Positions 16,606 to 24,485 of a DNA stretch of 35,056 bases are shown here, in pieces. Position 1 is the first letter of the stretch. Every line of letters starts with the position of its first letter. The stretch is from NCBI GenBank assembly GCA_017635395.1, contig JAGBLN010000057.1:1-35056 (forward strand). The letters are read 5' to 3'. A program made the translations under genes and the position numbers. A model generated the notes under the pieces. It searched no databases. It was not told the DNA's origin and worked only from the letters and a program-made list of their open reading frames with translations. The stretch comes from Lachnospiraceae bacterium. Lineage in GTDB: Bacteria > Bacillota > Clostridia > Lachnospirales > Lachnospiraceae.

Positions 16606-17682
16606 TCAGTTACCTTTCATCGCAACTTCCTGCTTACGGTTCTTCATCTGTGTCATAAACTTCGTAAACTTGCTCTTGATCACAGGAGATCCGATAACAA
16701 CCAGGATAACGATAACTATCGCTTTATATGCCTTAACATCCGTTGAAGGAACTTTCATGGCATAAAGTGTAACGGTAAGCATATGTATTACGTATGCACC
16801 TATGATACTTCCGCTGATCTTGAACTTACCGCCGCCCAGGTTATTGCCGCCGATGGCAACCGCAAGGATGGCATCCATTTCAACATCCAGAAGAAGAGTT
16901 TCGTGATTGATAAGTCCCAGACGGCTTACACCGATGATACCTGCTACAGCTACGCATACGCCAAGGATGACGAATGTCAGCAGCCTTATGAATGTAGCAT
17001 TGATACCGTTTAAGCGAGATGCGCTTCCGTTTATACCAACTGACTGTGTGAACAGCTCAAGTGATGTAAAGTGGAATACCAGCTTGAAGATGATAGCCAC
17101 AACGATAACGATCAGAACCGGCGTGGGAACCGGAATTCCCGGTATGAAACTTCCAATTGCCTTTATGATGGGGCTGTCTACCGGAACAGATGCACCGCCG
17201 TTGATCCAATATGCTATGGAACGTCCACAGGTAAACAGTATCAGTGTCGCGATCATGGGCTGTATGTTAAATACTGAAACCAGGGTTCCGTTGAATGCTC
17301 CGAAGATCATTGCCACACAGCAGGCAATAATAAATGCCAGTATTACAGAAAAACCAGTTATCTCAGGACCGGATTTTAAAACTTTTACGAATGCACTGCC
17401 TGCGATAGCTGCTGCAGCACCCACACTGATATCCTGTCCGGCACAGGCTGCGGTAACAAGCGTCATACCCATTGCCAGGACTGCCAGCTCACTTGCTGCA
17501 TTGATGATACTTATAAGGTTACCTGCAAGCACTATGTTTCCGTCATTGTTATGCGTAATGCCTACGCTGAAAAACGAAGGATCACGGAAAAGATTGAATA
17601 TTACAAGCATGCAGATAGCTACAATGGGGATTGTCAGCTGACCAAATCCACCTTTAAAGATGTTTGTTATTTTATTCTTCAT
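16606..17682 (-). CDS. ytfT: Sugar ABC transporter permease, YtfT-like
   Basis: A 358-residue permease with many hydrophobic helices and the BPD_transp_2 signature G-Q-D-I-S-V-G-A-A-A near residue 88. Later elements are F-N-I-Q-P-M-I-A-T-L, A-V-G-I-N-G-S-A-S-R-L-N-G-I-N and A-V-A-I-G-G-N-N-L-G-G-G-K. Its start overlaps the ATPase end by 11 bases (17672-17682), so the two are translated together. Two different permeases side by side suggest a heterodimeric channel, as in YtfT/YjfF. Confidence 0.88.
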   Translation of the reverse strand: MKNKITNIFKGGFGQLTIPIVAICMLVIFNLFRDPSFFSVGITHNNDGNIVLAGNLISIINAASELAVLAMGMTLVTAACAGQDISVGAAAAIAGSAFVKVLKSGPEITGFSVILAFIIACCVAMIFGAFNGTLVSVFNIQPMIATLILFTCGRSIAYWINGGASVPVDSPIIKAIGSFIPGIPVPTPVLIVIVVAIIFKLVFHFTSLELFTQSVGINGSASRLNGINATFIRLLTFVILGVCVAVAGIIGVSRLGLINHETLLLDVEMDAILAVAIGGNNLGGGKFKISGSIIGAYVIHMLTVTLYAMKVPSTDVKAYKAIVIVILVVIGSPVIKSKFTKFMTQMKNRKQEVAMKGN

Positions 17683-19189
17683 TTGCTGCTTCTCCTCCTG
17701 CTATTGTTTTCATAACCTGGGTCTGGTTCAGGTCGGCACCCTTCAGCTCACCGACCACATGCCTGTCTCTCATTACGATCAGGCGTGAGCAGGTACGAAG
17801 CATTTCCTCTATCTCGGAAGATATGAACGTAACGCTCACTCCATCTTCAGCAAGCTTAAGAACCAGCTTCTGTATCTCCAGCTTGGTTCCTACATCGATT
17901 CCTCTGGTAGGCTCATCAAGGATCAGGTAATCAGGATGGGTCAAAAGCCACCTTGCCAGTATAACCTTCTGCTGGTTACCGCCACTGAGGGAACCTATAG
18001 GCGTCTCACGGCTGGCAGTCTTTATATTAAGGACTTTAATATATTCATCCGCAAAGGATTCTGCCTCGCTCCTGCTTATAGGCCTGAAGAAACCTTTCAT
18101 GACCTGAAGAGCCAGTATGATATTTTCACGAACGCTCAGATCAGCAATGATGCCGTCACGCTTTCTGTCTTCTGCCAGATAACCGATGCCGTGTTTCATC
18201 GCATCAATGGGCTTGGTGATCTTCACCGGCTCGCCCTTTATCTTAACGGTACCGCCATTTATCTTGTCAGCACCGAAAATTGCCCTTACACTTTCACTTC
18301 TTCCCGAACCGAGCAGTCCGGTAAATCCGTTTACTTCGCCCTTATGGATGGCAAAATCAAACGGAAGAGCATCACTTGATGAAAGTGACGATGCTTCATA
18401 AAATATGTCGCTGTCATCAAAATGCTTTTCTTCAACTCCTTCGAAGGAACTTAATTCATCAAGATCCTTACCTATCATTTTTGCGACCAGCTGTACCTGG
18501 GGAAGCTCCTCAGTCAGATATTCTCCGACAAGCTCGCCGTTCCTGAGTACCGTAATACGGTCGCATATCTCGTATACCTGTTCCAGGAAATGAGTAACGA
18601 AAATTATTCCTACTCCACGTCCTTTAAGATCCCTCATAAGATCGAAAAGAACCTTTACTTCTTTATCATCCAGTGAAGATGTAGGCTCATCAAGAATGAG
18701 AACCTTACACTTCATGTCTACCGCCCTTGCGATAGCAACCATCTGCTGCACAGCCAGTGAACAGCTGCCGAGTATCTGTGTGCTTCTGGCAGGTATTCCA
18801 AGTTCGCCAAGGATCTTGTCCGCACGCTTTTCATAATTCTTGTGCGCTACCAGGAAGCTGTCTTCTCTTCCGATAAACATATTCTCAGCCACAGTCAGAT
18901 TCGGGCACAGGGTGATTTCCTGATAAACGGTGCTGATACCGTTGTTCTGTGCATCCTGCGGCGAGCGGATATTGATCTTCACTCCGTCTACGCTTATCTC
19001 CCCACCGTCATTCTGATATACGCCTGTCAAAACCTTAATAAGCGTTGATTTTCCGGCACCATTTTCGCCCATAAGTGCGTGTACTTCACCTTTTCTTAAA
19101 GTAAAATCCACATCACTTAATGCCTTAACGCCCGGAAAAAGCTTATTTATATGGCGCATCTCCAGCAAGCTATGTTCCTGTTCCTGCAT
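17672..19189 (-). CDS. ytfR: Sugar ABC transporter ATP-binding protein, YtfR-like
   Basis: A 505-residue protein with two ATP-binding domains, as in MglA/AraG/YtfR. Domain 1 has Walker A G-E-N-G-A-G-K-S-T, Walker B V-L-I-L-D-E-P-T-S-S-L-D and the weak signature C-S-L-A-V-Q-Q. Domain 2 has the usual altered Walker A G-L-L-G-S-G-R-S-E, signature L-S-G-G-N-Q-Q-K and Walker B L-I-L-D-E-P-T-R-G-I-D. These departures are normal for the family. GGAGG lies seven bases before the ATG at 19187-19189. It is preceded by a terminator-like hairpin that separates it from the binding-protein gene. Confidence 0.92.
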   Translation of the reverse strand: MQEQEHSLLEMRHINKLFPGVKALSDVDFTLRKGEVHALMGENGAGKSTLIKVLTGVYQNDGGEISVDGVKINIRSPQDAQNNGISTVYQEITLCPNLTVAENMFIGREDSFLVAHKNYEKRADKILGELGIPARSTQILGSCSLAVQQMVAIARAVDMKCKVLILDEPTSSLDDKEVKVLFDLMRDLKGRGVGIIFVTHFLEQVYEICDRITVLRNGELVGEYLTEELPQVQLVAKMIGKDLDELSSFEGVEEKHFDDSDIFYEASSLSSSDALPFDFAIHKGEVNGFTGLLGSGRSESVRAIFGADKINGGTVKIKGEPVKITKPIDAMKHGIGYLAEDRKRDGIIADLSVRENIILALQVMKGFFRPISRSEAESFADEYIKVLNIKTASRETPIGSLSGGNQQKVILARWLLTHPDYLILDEPTRGIDVGTKLEIQKLVLKLAEDGVSVTFISSEIEEMLRTCSRLIVMRDRHVVGELKGADLNQTQVMKTIAGGEAANEE

Positions 19190-19249
19190 TGCATTTCCTC
19201 CTGCTACTCGTCTAATACCGTAACTGTTCAGACCAGTTACTGAATACCT

Positions 19250-19286
19250 TCTTAAAAAATGCAGCTGGGTGATTCACCCAGCTGCA
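19250..19286 (-). terminator. Terminator/attenuator between binding protein and ATPase genes
   Basis: A perfect 12-bp stem (TGCAGCTGGGTG with CACCCAGCTGCA) closes a 3-base loop; on the minus strand it ends in TTTTTTAAG. It lies 22 bases after the binding-protein stop (19308) and about 60 bases before the ATPase start. Partial termination here would yield more binding protein than ATPase and permease, a pattern common in ABC operons. The plus-strand side is also T-rich, so it may act both ways. Confidence 0.85.
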
Positions 19287-19307
19287 CCGTTTTTGTTTAT
19301 CTGATAA

Positions 19308-20375
19308 TTATTCACCTAATCCGTAAGTATCGATATCAGCCTGGGTAATTGTTGTTGCATCAAATCCCTTTTCTTCGTTGATGATCTTCTTGGAAGCAGG
19401 TGCCTCACCGCTCTTGATAAGGTCGCTGATGATCTGTGCCTGGAAAGGTGAGCACTGTCCATCGTAGTTCCACTTGCCGTCAAGGAGTTCTCTTAAAGCC
19501 CACTTGTTGCAGTCAAAGCCCATTACGATAACGTCGCCGCCAACACCGTGAGTGATACCGGCTTCGTCAAGTGCTGCTACAGCACCCTTAGCCATACCGT
19601 CGTTCTCAGCATAGATTACGTTGAAAGACTCGCCGCTGTTGATAACAGACTCAACGATCTTCTTAGCTTCTGCTTCATCCCATGTAGCTGTCTGCTGAAC
19701 AACCTTGTTCATCTTGCCGGATGCGAACTGCTCGTCAAGAGCACCTGTACGTCCGATCTGAGCATCTGAACCCATAGCACCCTGGATATGGATTACGTTG
19801 TACTCGTCAAGGTTCTGGTCAAGCAGCCACTGAACTGCTGTATCACCTTCAGCTGCCATGTCGGAAACTACTGCTGCCTCATAGAGGCTTTCATCAACAT
19901 CGATCATACGGTCGAAGAGATAAACCTTGATACCAGCTTCCTGAGCCTTCTTTAAAACTTCGTCCCAGCCGGTTGTCTCAGCTGCGGAGATAAGAAGGTA
20001 ATCAACACCCTCTGTAATGAAGCCCTGAGCTGCCTGGAGCTGCTCATCGTTCTTTAAGCTGTAGGATGTCTTTAATTCATATCCGTTAGCCTCTGAGAAA
20101 ACTGCTTCCATATCCTTTACGTTTGCTTCACGGTATCCGGACTCTGAAGGCGGGTTATTAACTACGCCGACCTTTATAAGCTCACCGGATGCCTCTACAG
20201 GCGCATCTGCGGTCTCCCCTGTATCGCCGGTATCTGCAACTTCTGTGGTTTCCCCTGTGTCCCCTGTGCTTCCGGTATCAACAGGTGTTGTGTCGCCCCC
20301 TGAAGTACATCCCGTAAGAGCCATGCTCATTGCAAGTGTACCTGCCATGATCATACTAACTAATCTTTTTCTCAT
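19308..20375 (-). CDS. Sugar-binding lipoprotein of the ABC transporter, YtfQ-like
   Basis: A 355-residue periplasmic-binding-protein-like lipoprotein. The signal peptide ends in the lipobox A-L-T-G-C (C23); residues 24-60 form a Thr/Gly/Asp-rich tether with repeated T-G-D-T-G-E-T. The type I sugar-binding fold then follows, with V-N-N-P-P-S-E-S-G-Y-R, L-F-D-R-M-I-D-V-D-E-S-L-Y and I-Y-A-E-N-D-G-M-A-K-G-A. These echo E. coli YtfQ (galactofuranose/arabinose-like ligands). AAGGAGG stands seven bases before the ATG. It is the first transporter gene and is followed by the 19250-19286 attenuator. Confidence 0.9.
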   Translation of the reverse strand: MRKRLVSMIMAGTLAMSMALTGCTSGGDTTPVDTGSTGDTGETTEVADTGDTGETADAPVEASGELIKVGVVNNPPSESGYREANVKDMEAVFSEANGYELKTSYSLKNDEQLQAAQGFITEGVDYLLISAAETTGWDEVLKKAQEAGIKVYLFDRMIDVDESLYEAAVVSDMAAEGDTAVQWLLDQNLDEYNVIHIQGAMGSDAQIGRTGALDEQFASGKMNKVVQQTATWDEAEAKKIVESVINSGESFNVIYAENDGMAKGAVAALDEAGITHGVGGDVIVMGFDCNKWALRELLDGKWNYDGQCSPFQAQIISDLIKSGEAPASKKIINEEKGFDATTITQADIDTYGLGE

Positions 20376-20398
20376 CTTTATATCCTCCTTGTTTTGTA

Positions 20399-20453
20399 AT
20401 AGCCACCAGCGGCTATCTGTAAGTAGGATATCTCATCTTTTATGGAAGGTAAA
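20399..20453 (-). promoter_or_regulatory. Candidate promoter and leader hairpin before the binding-protein gene
   Basis: In the 161-base gap after the regulator gene the minus strand has TTTACC (20448-20453), a 17-base spacer and TATCCT (20425-20430); each box matches consensus at 4 of 6 positions. Downstream, ATAGCC-GCTGGT-GGCTAT (20399-20416) can form a hairpin just before the AAGGAGG. A weak core promoter of this kind suits control by an activator such as the YesN-type regulator. Confidence 0.4.
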
Positions 20454-20536
20454 TCGAGATTGATTTTGACTTGGTTGAAAATAATACCGATTTGAAACCC
20501 CTTTCGGGCAAACAGTTAAAAATTATCCTATACCGG

Positions 20537-21778
20537 TTAATTTTGATACTGTGCCCGGTATTCAGAGGGTGTCATTCCGGTATTTTTCTTGAAAATATAA
20601 CTGAAATAATGAGAATCGTTATATCCGCTTTCCTGTGCTATCTGCGAATTCTTATAGCTCGTAGTCTTAAGCAGTTCCTTTGCCCTGTTCAAACGCAGCT
20701 GGATAAGGTATTCCGTAAATGTCTGACCTGTATACTGCGAAAAAACCGCAGAAAACCTGCTCTTGCTCATATTTACGGCTTTAGCCACATCAGGAAGCAT
20801 AAGATTAGGATCAGTATAATGCTGGGACATATAAAGCTTTGCGTCATTTATAACAGACGGCATTTCTTCATTAACATCGCCCATTTCCCTGACGCCAAGT
20901 ATCAGTGCACTTTCATCCTTTCTTTCTACTAAAAGATGACGGATATGCCTTGCGGACTTAAAGCTCTGAAGGATCTGCTCCGGCTCCTCCACGATATCAC
21001 CTATGCCTATGCGTATCTCACTGCTTCCTGCACGCTCCAGCTCCTGAACTAACGAAGAGGCAAGGGAATAGGCTTTTTCTTCTGTATCCTCAAGTGAATC
21101 CCCCAGGACAAGCAGCCTGGTACCGGCCCTTCCCGGAGAAGGCTGCACCATCCCGTTATTTGACTCTGCCAGCATTATTACCGCATCCTGTCCTGTCGCT
21201 GTAGGCTCAAAAGCTGCATCTATCACGGTATAAAAAGGCGCAGGCACAGGACATCCCATGGATGCAAGCTGCTTTAATACATTTTCGGCGTCCTCCGGTG
21301 CAGCTTCGTCAGAAAAAAGGGAACCGATGAGTTTTTCCTTAAGGAATTTTCCGTCATTGCCCATACGAGCCCTAAGGCTCGATGCATGCTCAAGGGACTT
21401 TCGCTCTTCGCTTATCTGTTTGCCGATCTTATCCAGGGCTTCCTTCAGATCGCCGGAACTGATGGGTTTTAAGAGATACTCCCTTACCCCCAGCTGTATG
21501 CACTGACGAGCATATTCAAACTCATCATAACCGCTGAGTACTATTATCCCTATCCAGGGCATCTGGACACGAAGTACCTTGCATAATTCCAAGCCATCCA
21601 TAAAGGGCATTTTGATATCCGTTATGACGATGTCCGGGTTGGTATCCCTGATCATTGGAAGGGCCATTTCGCCGTCAGGAGCCTCACCGACCAGTTCGTA
21701 GGGGGTATCATCCCAGGGAAAAGACTCCCTTATTCCTTCTCTTATAACGATTTCATCATCAACCAGAAATACTTTCAT
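20537..21778 (-). CDS. YesN/AraC-type response regulator
   Basis: A 413-residue regulator. The receiver domain (1-120) has D7/D8 in L-V-D-D-E, phosphoacceptor D54 in V-I-T-D-I-K-M-P, a serine in V-L-S-G-Y-D-E-F and a lysine in L-L-K-P. A middle region of about 180 residues resembles the linker of YesN-type regulators. The C-terminal AraC-type domain (about 310-410) has two helix-turn-helices, ending in the signature G-Y-N-D-S-H-Y-F-S-Y-I-F-K-K. Two starts are possible: TTG at 21784 and ATG at 21778. I chose the ATG since it gives the canonical M-K-V-F-L-V-D-D-E. It overlaps the kinase gene's end and likely activates the sugar genes. Confidence 0.9.
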   Translation of the reverse strand: MKVFLVDDEIVIREGIRESFPWDDTPYELVGEAPDGEMALPMIRDTNPDIVITDIKMPFMDGLELCKVLRVQMPWIGIIVLSGYDEFEYARQCIQLGVREYLLKPISSGDLKEALDKIGKQISEERKSLEHASSLRARMGNDGKFLKEKLIGSLFSDEAAPEDAENVLKQLASMGCPVPAPFYTVIDAAFEPTATGQDAVIMLAESNNGMVQPSPGRAGTRLLVLGDSLEDTEEKAYSLASSLVQELERAGSSEIRIGIGDIVEEPEQILQSFKSARHIRHLLVERKDESALILGVREMGDVNEEMPSVINDAKLYMSQHYTDPNLMLPDVAKAVNMSKSRFSAVFSQYTGQTFTEYLIQLRLNRAKELLKTTSYKNSQIAQESGYNDSHYFSYIFKKNTGMTPSEYRAQYQN

Positions 21779-23225
21779 CTTCAAAAATCTCCTCTTTTGT
21801 CCTGCATGGAACCCTAAAGCTTACTTCCGTTCCGTCAGGCCCACTGCTTATCATAAGTCCCTCAGGCTCATTATAGTAAAGCCTTATACGCATATTGACA
21901 TTTACCAGGCCAAAACCTCCGCCGCCTTCACTGACTTTTGGCTGCTCTTTTTTCATGCGCCGGTTTAGTTCTTCCAGCTGTTCCGAGGTCATTCCGCAGC
22001 CCGTATCCTTAACACTGAATAAAAGATAACCGTCTTCCTCTTTTGCCGAAACCTTTATCACACCGCCGCCACGCTTGATCTTTATGCCATGGTACAGCGC
22101 ATTTTCCACAAGGGGCTGGAGAAGAAGTTTCAGGATATAATACTTGCCGATCTCCTCCGGAATATCGATCTCATATTTCATGATATCACGGTATCTGGTC
22201 TGCTGTATCTTAAGATAGCCCTCAATATGCTTTCTTTCCTGGCTCACCGGGATCCAGTCGGCACCGGAGGAAAGGCTGATCCTGAAAAAGTCACTCAGTG
22301 AACTGGTAAGGCTGATTACCTCATCCATCTCACCACCCTCAGCCTTCCATACTATGGCATCAAGCGTATTATAAAGGAAGTGGGGATTTATCTGTGCCTG
22401 CAAGGTACGGAGCTCTGCCTTTCTCAGACGCTTTGCATCATGATCGCTTTTTTTCATCATGGTTTCCAGCTGGTCCGCCATGTTGTTGACCTGCATGGTA
22501 AGATTCCTAAGCTCCGTGACATCAGTATCGGTAATTCTTGCGTCCAGCGCACCGTTTGCCAGAGCCCCTGTTACATCCTCCAGCTTTTCGATCGGCTTCC
22601 TGACCATGACCGCTGTTGACCTCATAGAGACATTCCTGCCCCATATAGCAATAAGTACTATCAGTATCTCAACAATGGCTGTAATGATAATTACAATGTG
22701 AAGCGTCATGCTCATCCTTGCAGTGGAAGTGATCTCCAGCTCGATGTAGTCATTCAGCATGCTGTCTACCAGAGCCGACACATTCCTGACTTCCACAAGC
22801 ACTGCTTCGTTTTCTACAACGGGGACCTCTTCATTAACATTATCCCTGATCTGGTCCACATAATTTTCCAGCGTTTCCATTGTACGTCCGGCCACAACAA
22901 GTGACAGCCTGTTTTCTTCCTTGGCCTGCAGTGTTACCTCGTCAATCCTGTTTTCCACCTCATGGATGACAATGTATATGTCACTGCCGGGCAGTGTTTC
23001 CCGGCCACTGACTATGTTCCAGGCTTTCTCCGGGATTTCCTCTGCGACAACAGCCTTGAGTTCGGTTATCTCCTCCATCCTGCGTATGGCACTATGATAT
23101 TCCCAGGCATAAAAAAGCATAAGTACAAGGCTTATTATAATGGGAATGACCAGAAGAAGTACCAGCCTGTGGGTTAAGCTGTTGATGACTCCCAGGATGC
23201 TTTTTTCTTTTTTTATCCTATCCAT
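21759..23225 (-). CDS. LytS/YesM-type sensor histidine kinase
   Basis: A 488-residue membrane kinase. TM1 spans about 19-40 and TM2 about 172-195, leaving an extracytoplasmic domain of about 130 residues. A HAMP-like linker runs 205-262. The His_kinase motif Q-A-Q-I-N-P-H-F-L-Y-N-T-L has phosphoacceptor H282; the ATP-binding part has V-E-N-A-L-Y-H-G (N375), D-T-G-C-G-M (407-412) and G-F-G-L-V-N. It lies 10 bases after the binding-protein sensor gene and overlaps the regulator gene. Its extracellular region is small and has no recognised ligand domain, which suits sensing through the partner lipoprotein. Confidence 0.92.
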   Translation of the reverse strand: MDRIKKEKSILGVINSLTHRLVLLLVIPIIISLVLMLFYAWEYHSAIRRMEEITELKAVVAEEIPEKAWNIVSGRETLPGSDIYIVIHEVENRIDEVTLQAKEENRLSLVVAGRTMETLENYVDQIRDNVNEEVPVVENEAVLVEVRNVSALVDSMLNDYIELEITSTARMSMTLHIVIIITAIVEILIVLIAIWGRNVSMRSTAVMVRKPIEKLEDVTGALANGALDARITDTDVTELRNLTMQVNNMADQLETMMKKSDHDAKRLRKAELRTLQAQINPHFLYNTLDAIVWKAEGGEMDEVISLTSSLSDFFRISLSSGADWIPVSQERKHIEGYLKIQQTRYRDIMKYEIDIPEEIGKYYILKLLLQPLVENALYHGIKIKRGGGVIKVSAKEEDGYLLFSVKDTGCGMTSEQLEELNRRMKKEQPKVSEGGGGFGLVNVNMRIRLYYNEPEGLMISSGPDGTEVSFRVPCRTKEEIFEDESISG

Positions 23226-23235
23226 TCACTGTCCT

Positions 23236-24219
23236 CTAGTAGCCCCTTGGTCCTATAGCAGAAAGATCCTGTTCATCCGAAAAGATCTGCTCCTCAGGAT
23301 GGATCACATCATCTACTTCTTCACCATTCTTAAGTTTTATGGCAGTTTCCATCACTTCCCTGCCAAGCTTAGGCGTACATTCAACAACGCAGTTGATCTT
23401 GCCTGCCTTCAGCACATCTATGGCGTCCTGTCCGCCGTCTATGGAAATTATGATGATATCCTTGCCCGGAACGAAGCCTGCTTCCTCTATCTCAGGAAGG
23501 GCCCCCAGGGTCATCTCGTCATTGTGGCTGTAGACAACATCTATCTCGTCCCCGTATTTTTCAAGAAGGGATCTCATGCATTCTGCACCGCGGCTTTTAA
23601 TGAAATCCCCATCTATGCTTTCCAGGACATTCATCCTCTCATCTGAGGCTATGGTATCCGCAAAACCCGCCTGCCTCTGCTCCATCGGTGTAGAATTGTC
23701 TGTACCGGTGATTTCTACTATATTGACCTGCTCAAGCCCCAGGGCATCTGCCTTTCTGATAAGATACTCTCCGGCCATCACGCCTTCCTCATAGAAATCC
23801 GCCCCGATCAGGCAGGCGGTAAGTTCCTTGTCCTCACTGCTGATATCCCTGTCTACAAGAATCACGGGAATACCGGCATTCTTAGCCTCAGTCAGGACAT
23901 TTTCCCAGCCTTCCTCAACGATGGGGGAAAACGCAATGACATCAACCTTGTATGCAATGAAGCGCCTTATGGCCGCAATCTGGTTTTCCTGCTTCTGGTT
24001 GGCATTTTCAAGCATCAGGCTTACCCCAAAGACTTCAGCCTGTTCTTCTATATCATTTGTATTTCCGACTCTCCATGCACTTTCCGAGCCGATCTGGGAA
24101 AAACCCAGAAGAAGTGCCGGATCACTTTGTACACTGTCTGTTTTCTGACAGGCAACAGAAAAAAAAGCAAGCAGTAGATTGCTCACCATTACCATTATCA
24201 GCCATTTTCTTTTTCCCAT
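23236..24219 (-). CDS. YtfQ-like sugar-binding lipoprotein, probable sensor partner of the kinase
   Basis: A 327-residue lipoprotein with lipobox F-S-V-A-C (C24). It is close to E. coli YtfQ in motif order: L-G-F-S-Q-I-G-S-E-S-A-W-R, N-Q-K-Q-E-N-Q-I-A-A-I-R-R, E-E-G-W-E-N-V-L, I-L-V-D-R-D-I and Y-S-H-N-D-E-M. It lacks the long Thr/Gly tether of the other binding protein. It is not next to a permease but directly precedes the histidine kinase, as in the Geobacillus AraP-AraS-AraT and Clostridium XylFII-LytS-YesN three-component systems. I therefore infer a sensing rather than a transport role. Confidence 0.85.
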   Translation of the reverse strand: MGKRKWLIMVMVSNLLLAFFSVACQKTDSVQSDPALLLGFSQIGSESAWRVGNTNDIEEQAEVFGVSLMLENANQKQENQIAAIRRFIAYKVDVIAFSPIVEEGWENVLTEAKNAGIPVILVDRDISSEDKELTACLIGADFYEEGVMAGEYLIRKADALGLEQVNIVEITGTDNSTPMEQRQAGFADTIASDERMNVLESIDGDFIKSRGAECMRSLLEKYGDEIDVVYSHNDEMTLGALPEIEEAGFVPGKDIIIISIDGGQDAIDVLKAGKINCVVECTPKLGREVMETAIKLKNGEEVDDVIHPEEQIFSDEQDLSAIGPRGY

Positions 24220-24259
24220 TGTGATACCCCGGATTCTATATTAATGTCTAACATAAGTC

Positions 24260-24268
24260 ATTGTAGCA
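24260..24268 (-). promoter_or_regulatory. Extended -10 promoter before the sensor operon
   Basis: The minus strand reads TGCTACAAT, a TG-extended -10 box (TACAAT, 5 of 6), about 40 bases before the ATG at 24219. The preceding A/T-rich stretch may help polymerase binding. No good -35 box was seen. Confidence 0.5.
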
Positions 24269-24314
24269 TTTTTTATTTATTAGCGCCACCACCCGAATAC
24301 CACAGCATAGTTTA

Positions 24315-24482
24315 GCTACAGCCCGTTGTTATCCGGTGCAGGGTTGTGAGACGGCACTTACTTTGCCGGCTCACATGTGACGGATAACTACGGGCTGTTA
24401 GCGATTAGTTTCCCGAGGCGTTGCATCGGTTCCGGTGCATATGCGAGTTGTCGTTCTGCTTTCCACAGACTATATGCGGGAA
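24315..24482. ncRNA. Putative two-domain structured element of unknown class
   Basis: The first domain has a long outer stem: ACAGCCCGT, one T/T mismatch, GTTATCCG (24318-24335) pairs with CGGATAAC, T, ACGGGCTGT (24381-24398). It extends by GCT/AGC with one bulge. Inside lies a second stem, TGTGAG plus CGGCA (24345-24356) with TGCCG plus CTCACA (24364-24375), around a 7-base loop. A second domain is closed by TTCCCG (24410-24415) and CGGGAA (24477-24482), with an inner hairpin TGCATCG-GTTC-CGGTGCA. It sits in the 24220-24485 gap, upstream of the sensor promoter and just after the AEC gene. Strand, transcription and class are unknown. Confidence 0.5.
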
Positions 24483-24485
24483 GTT

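Noticed and set aside
16907-17641. Plus-strand open frame of 244 residues
   Set aside because: It lies wholly opposite the YtfT-like permease gene, has low-complexity content, and shows no ribosome site or family motif.
17672-19189. Degenerate Walker A and signature motifs read as loss of function
   Set aside because: The same departures are normal in MglA/AraG/YtfR-type sugar ATPases with two domains.
24283-24294. T-box-like GGGTGGTGGCGC on the minus strand
   Set aside because: Only part of the T-box GGGTGGNACCGCG core matches. No terminator with a T-run follows, and the downstream gene is a sugar-binding protein rather than an amino-acid gene.
24318-24402. Integron attC-like site (GTTAGC near the stem end)
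   Set aside because: The core sites do not match the attC consensus, and there is no integrase or cassette array in the window.
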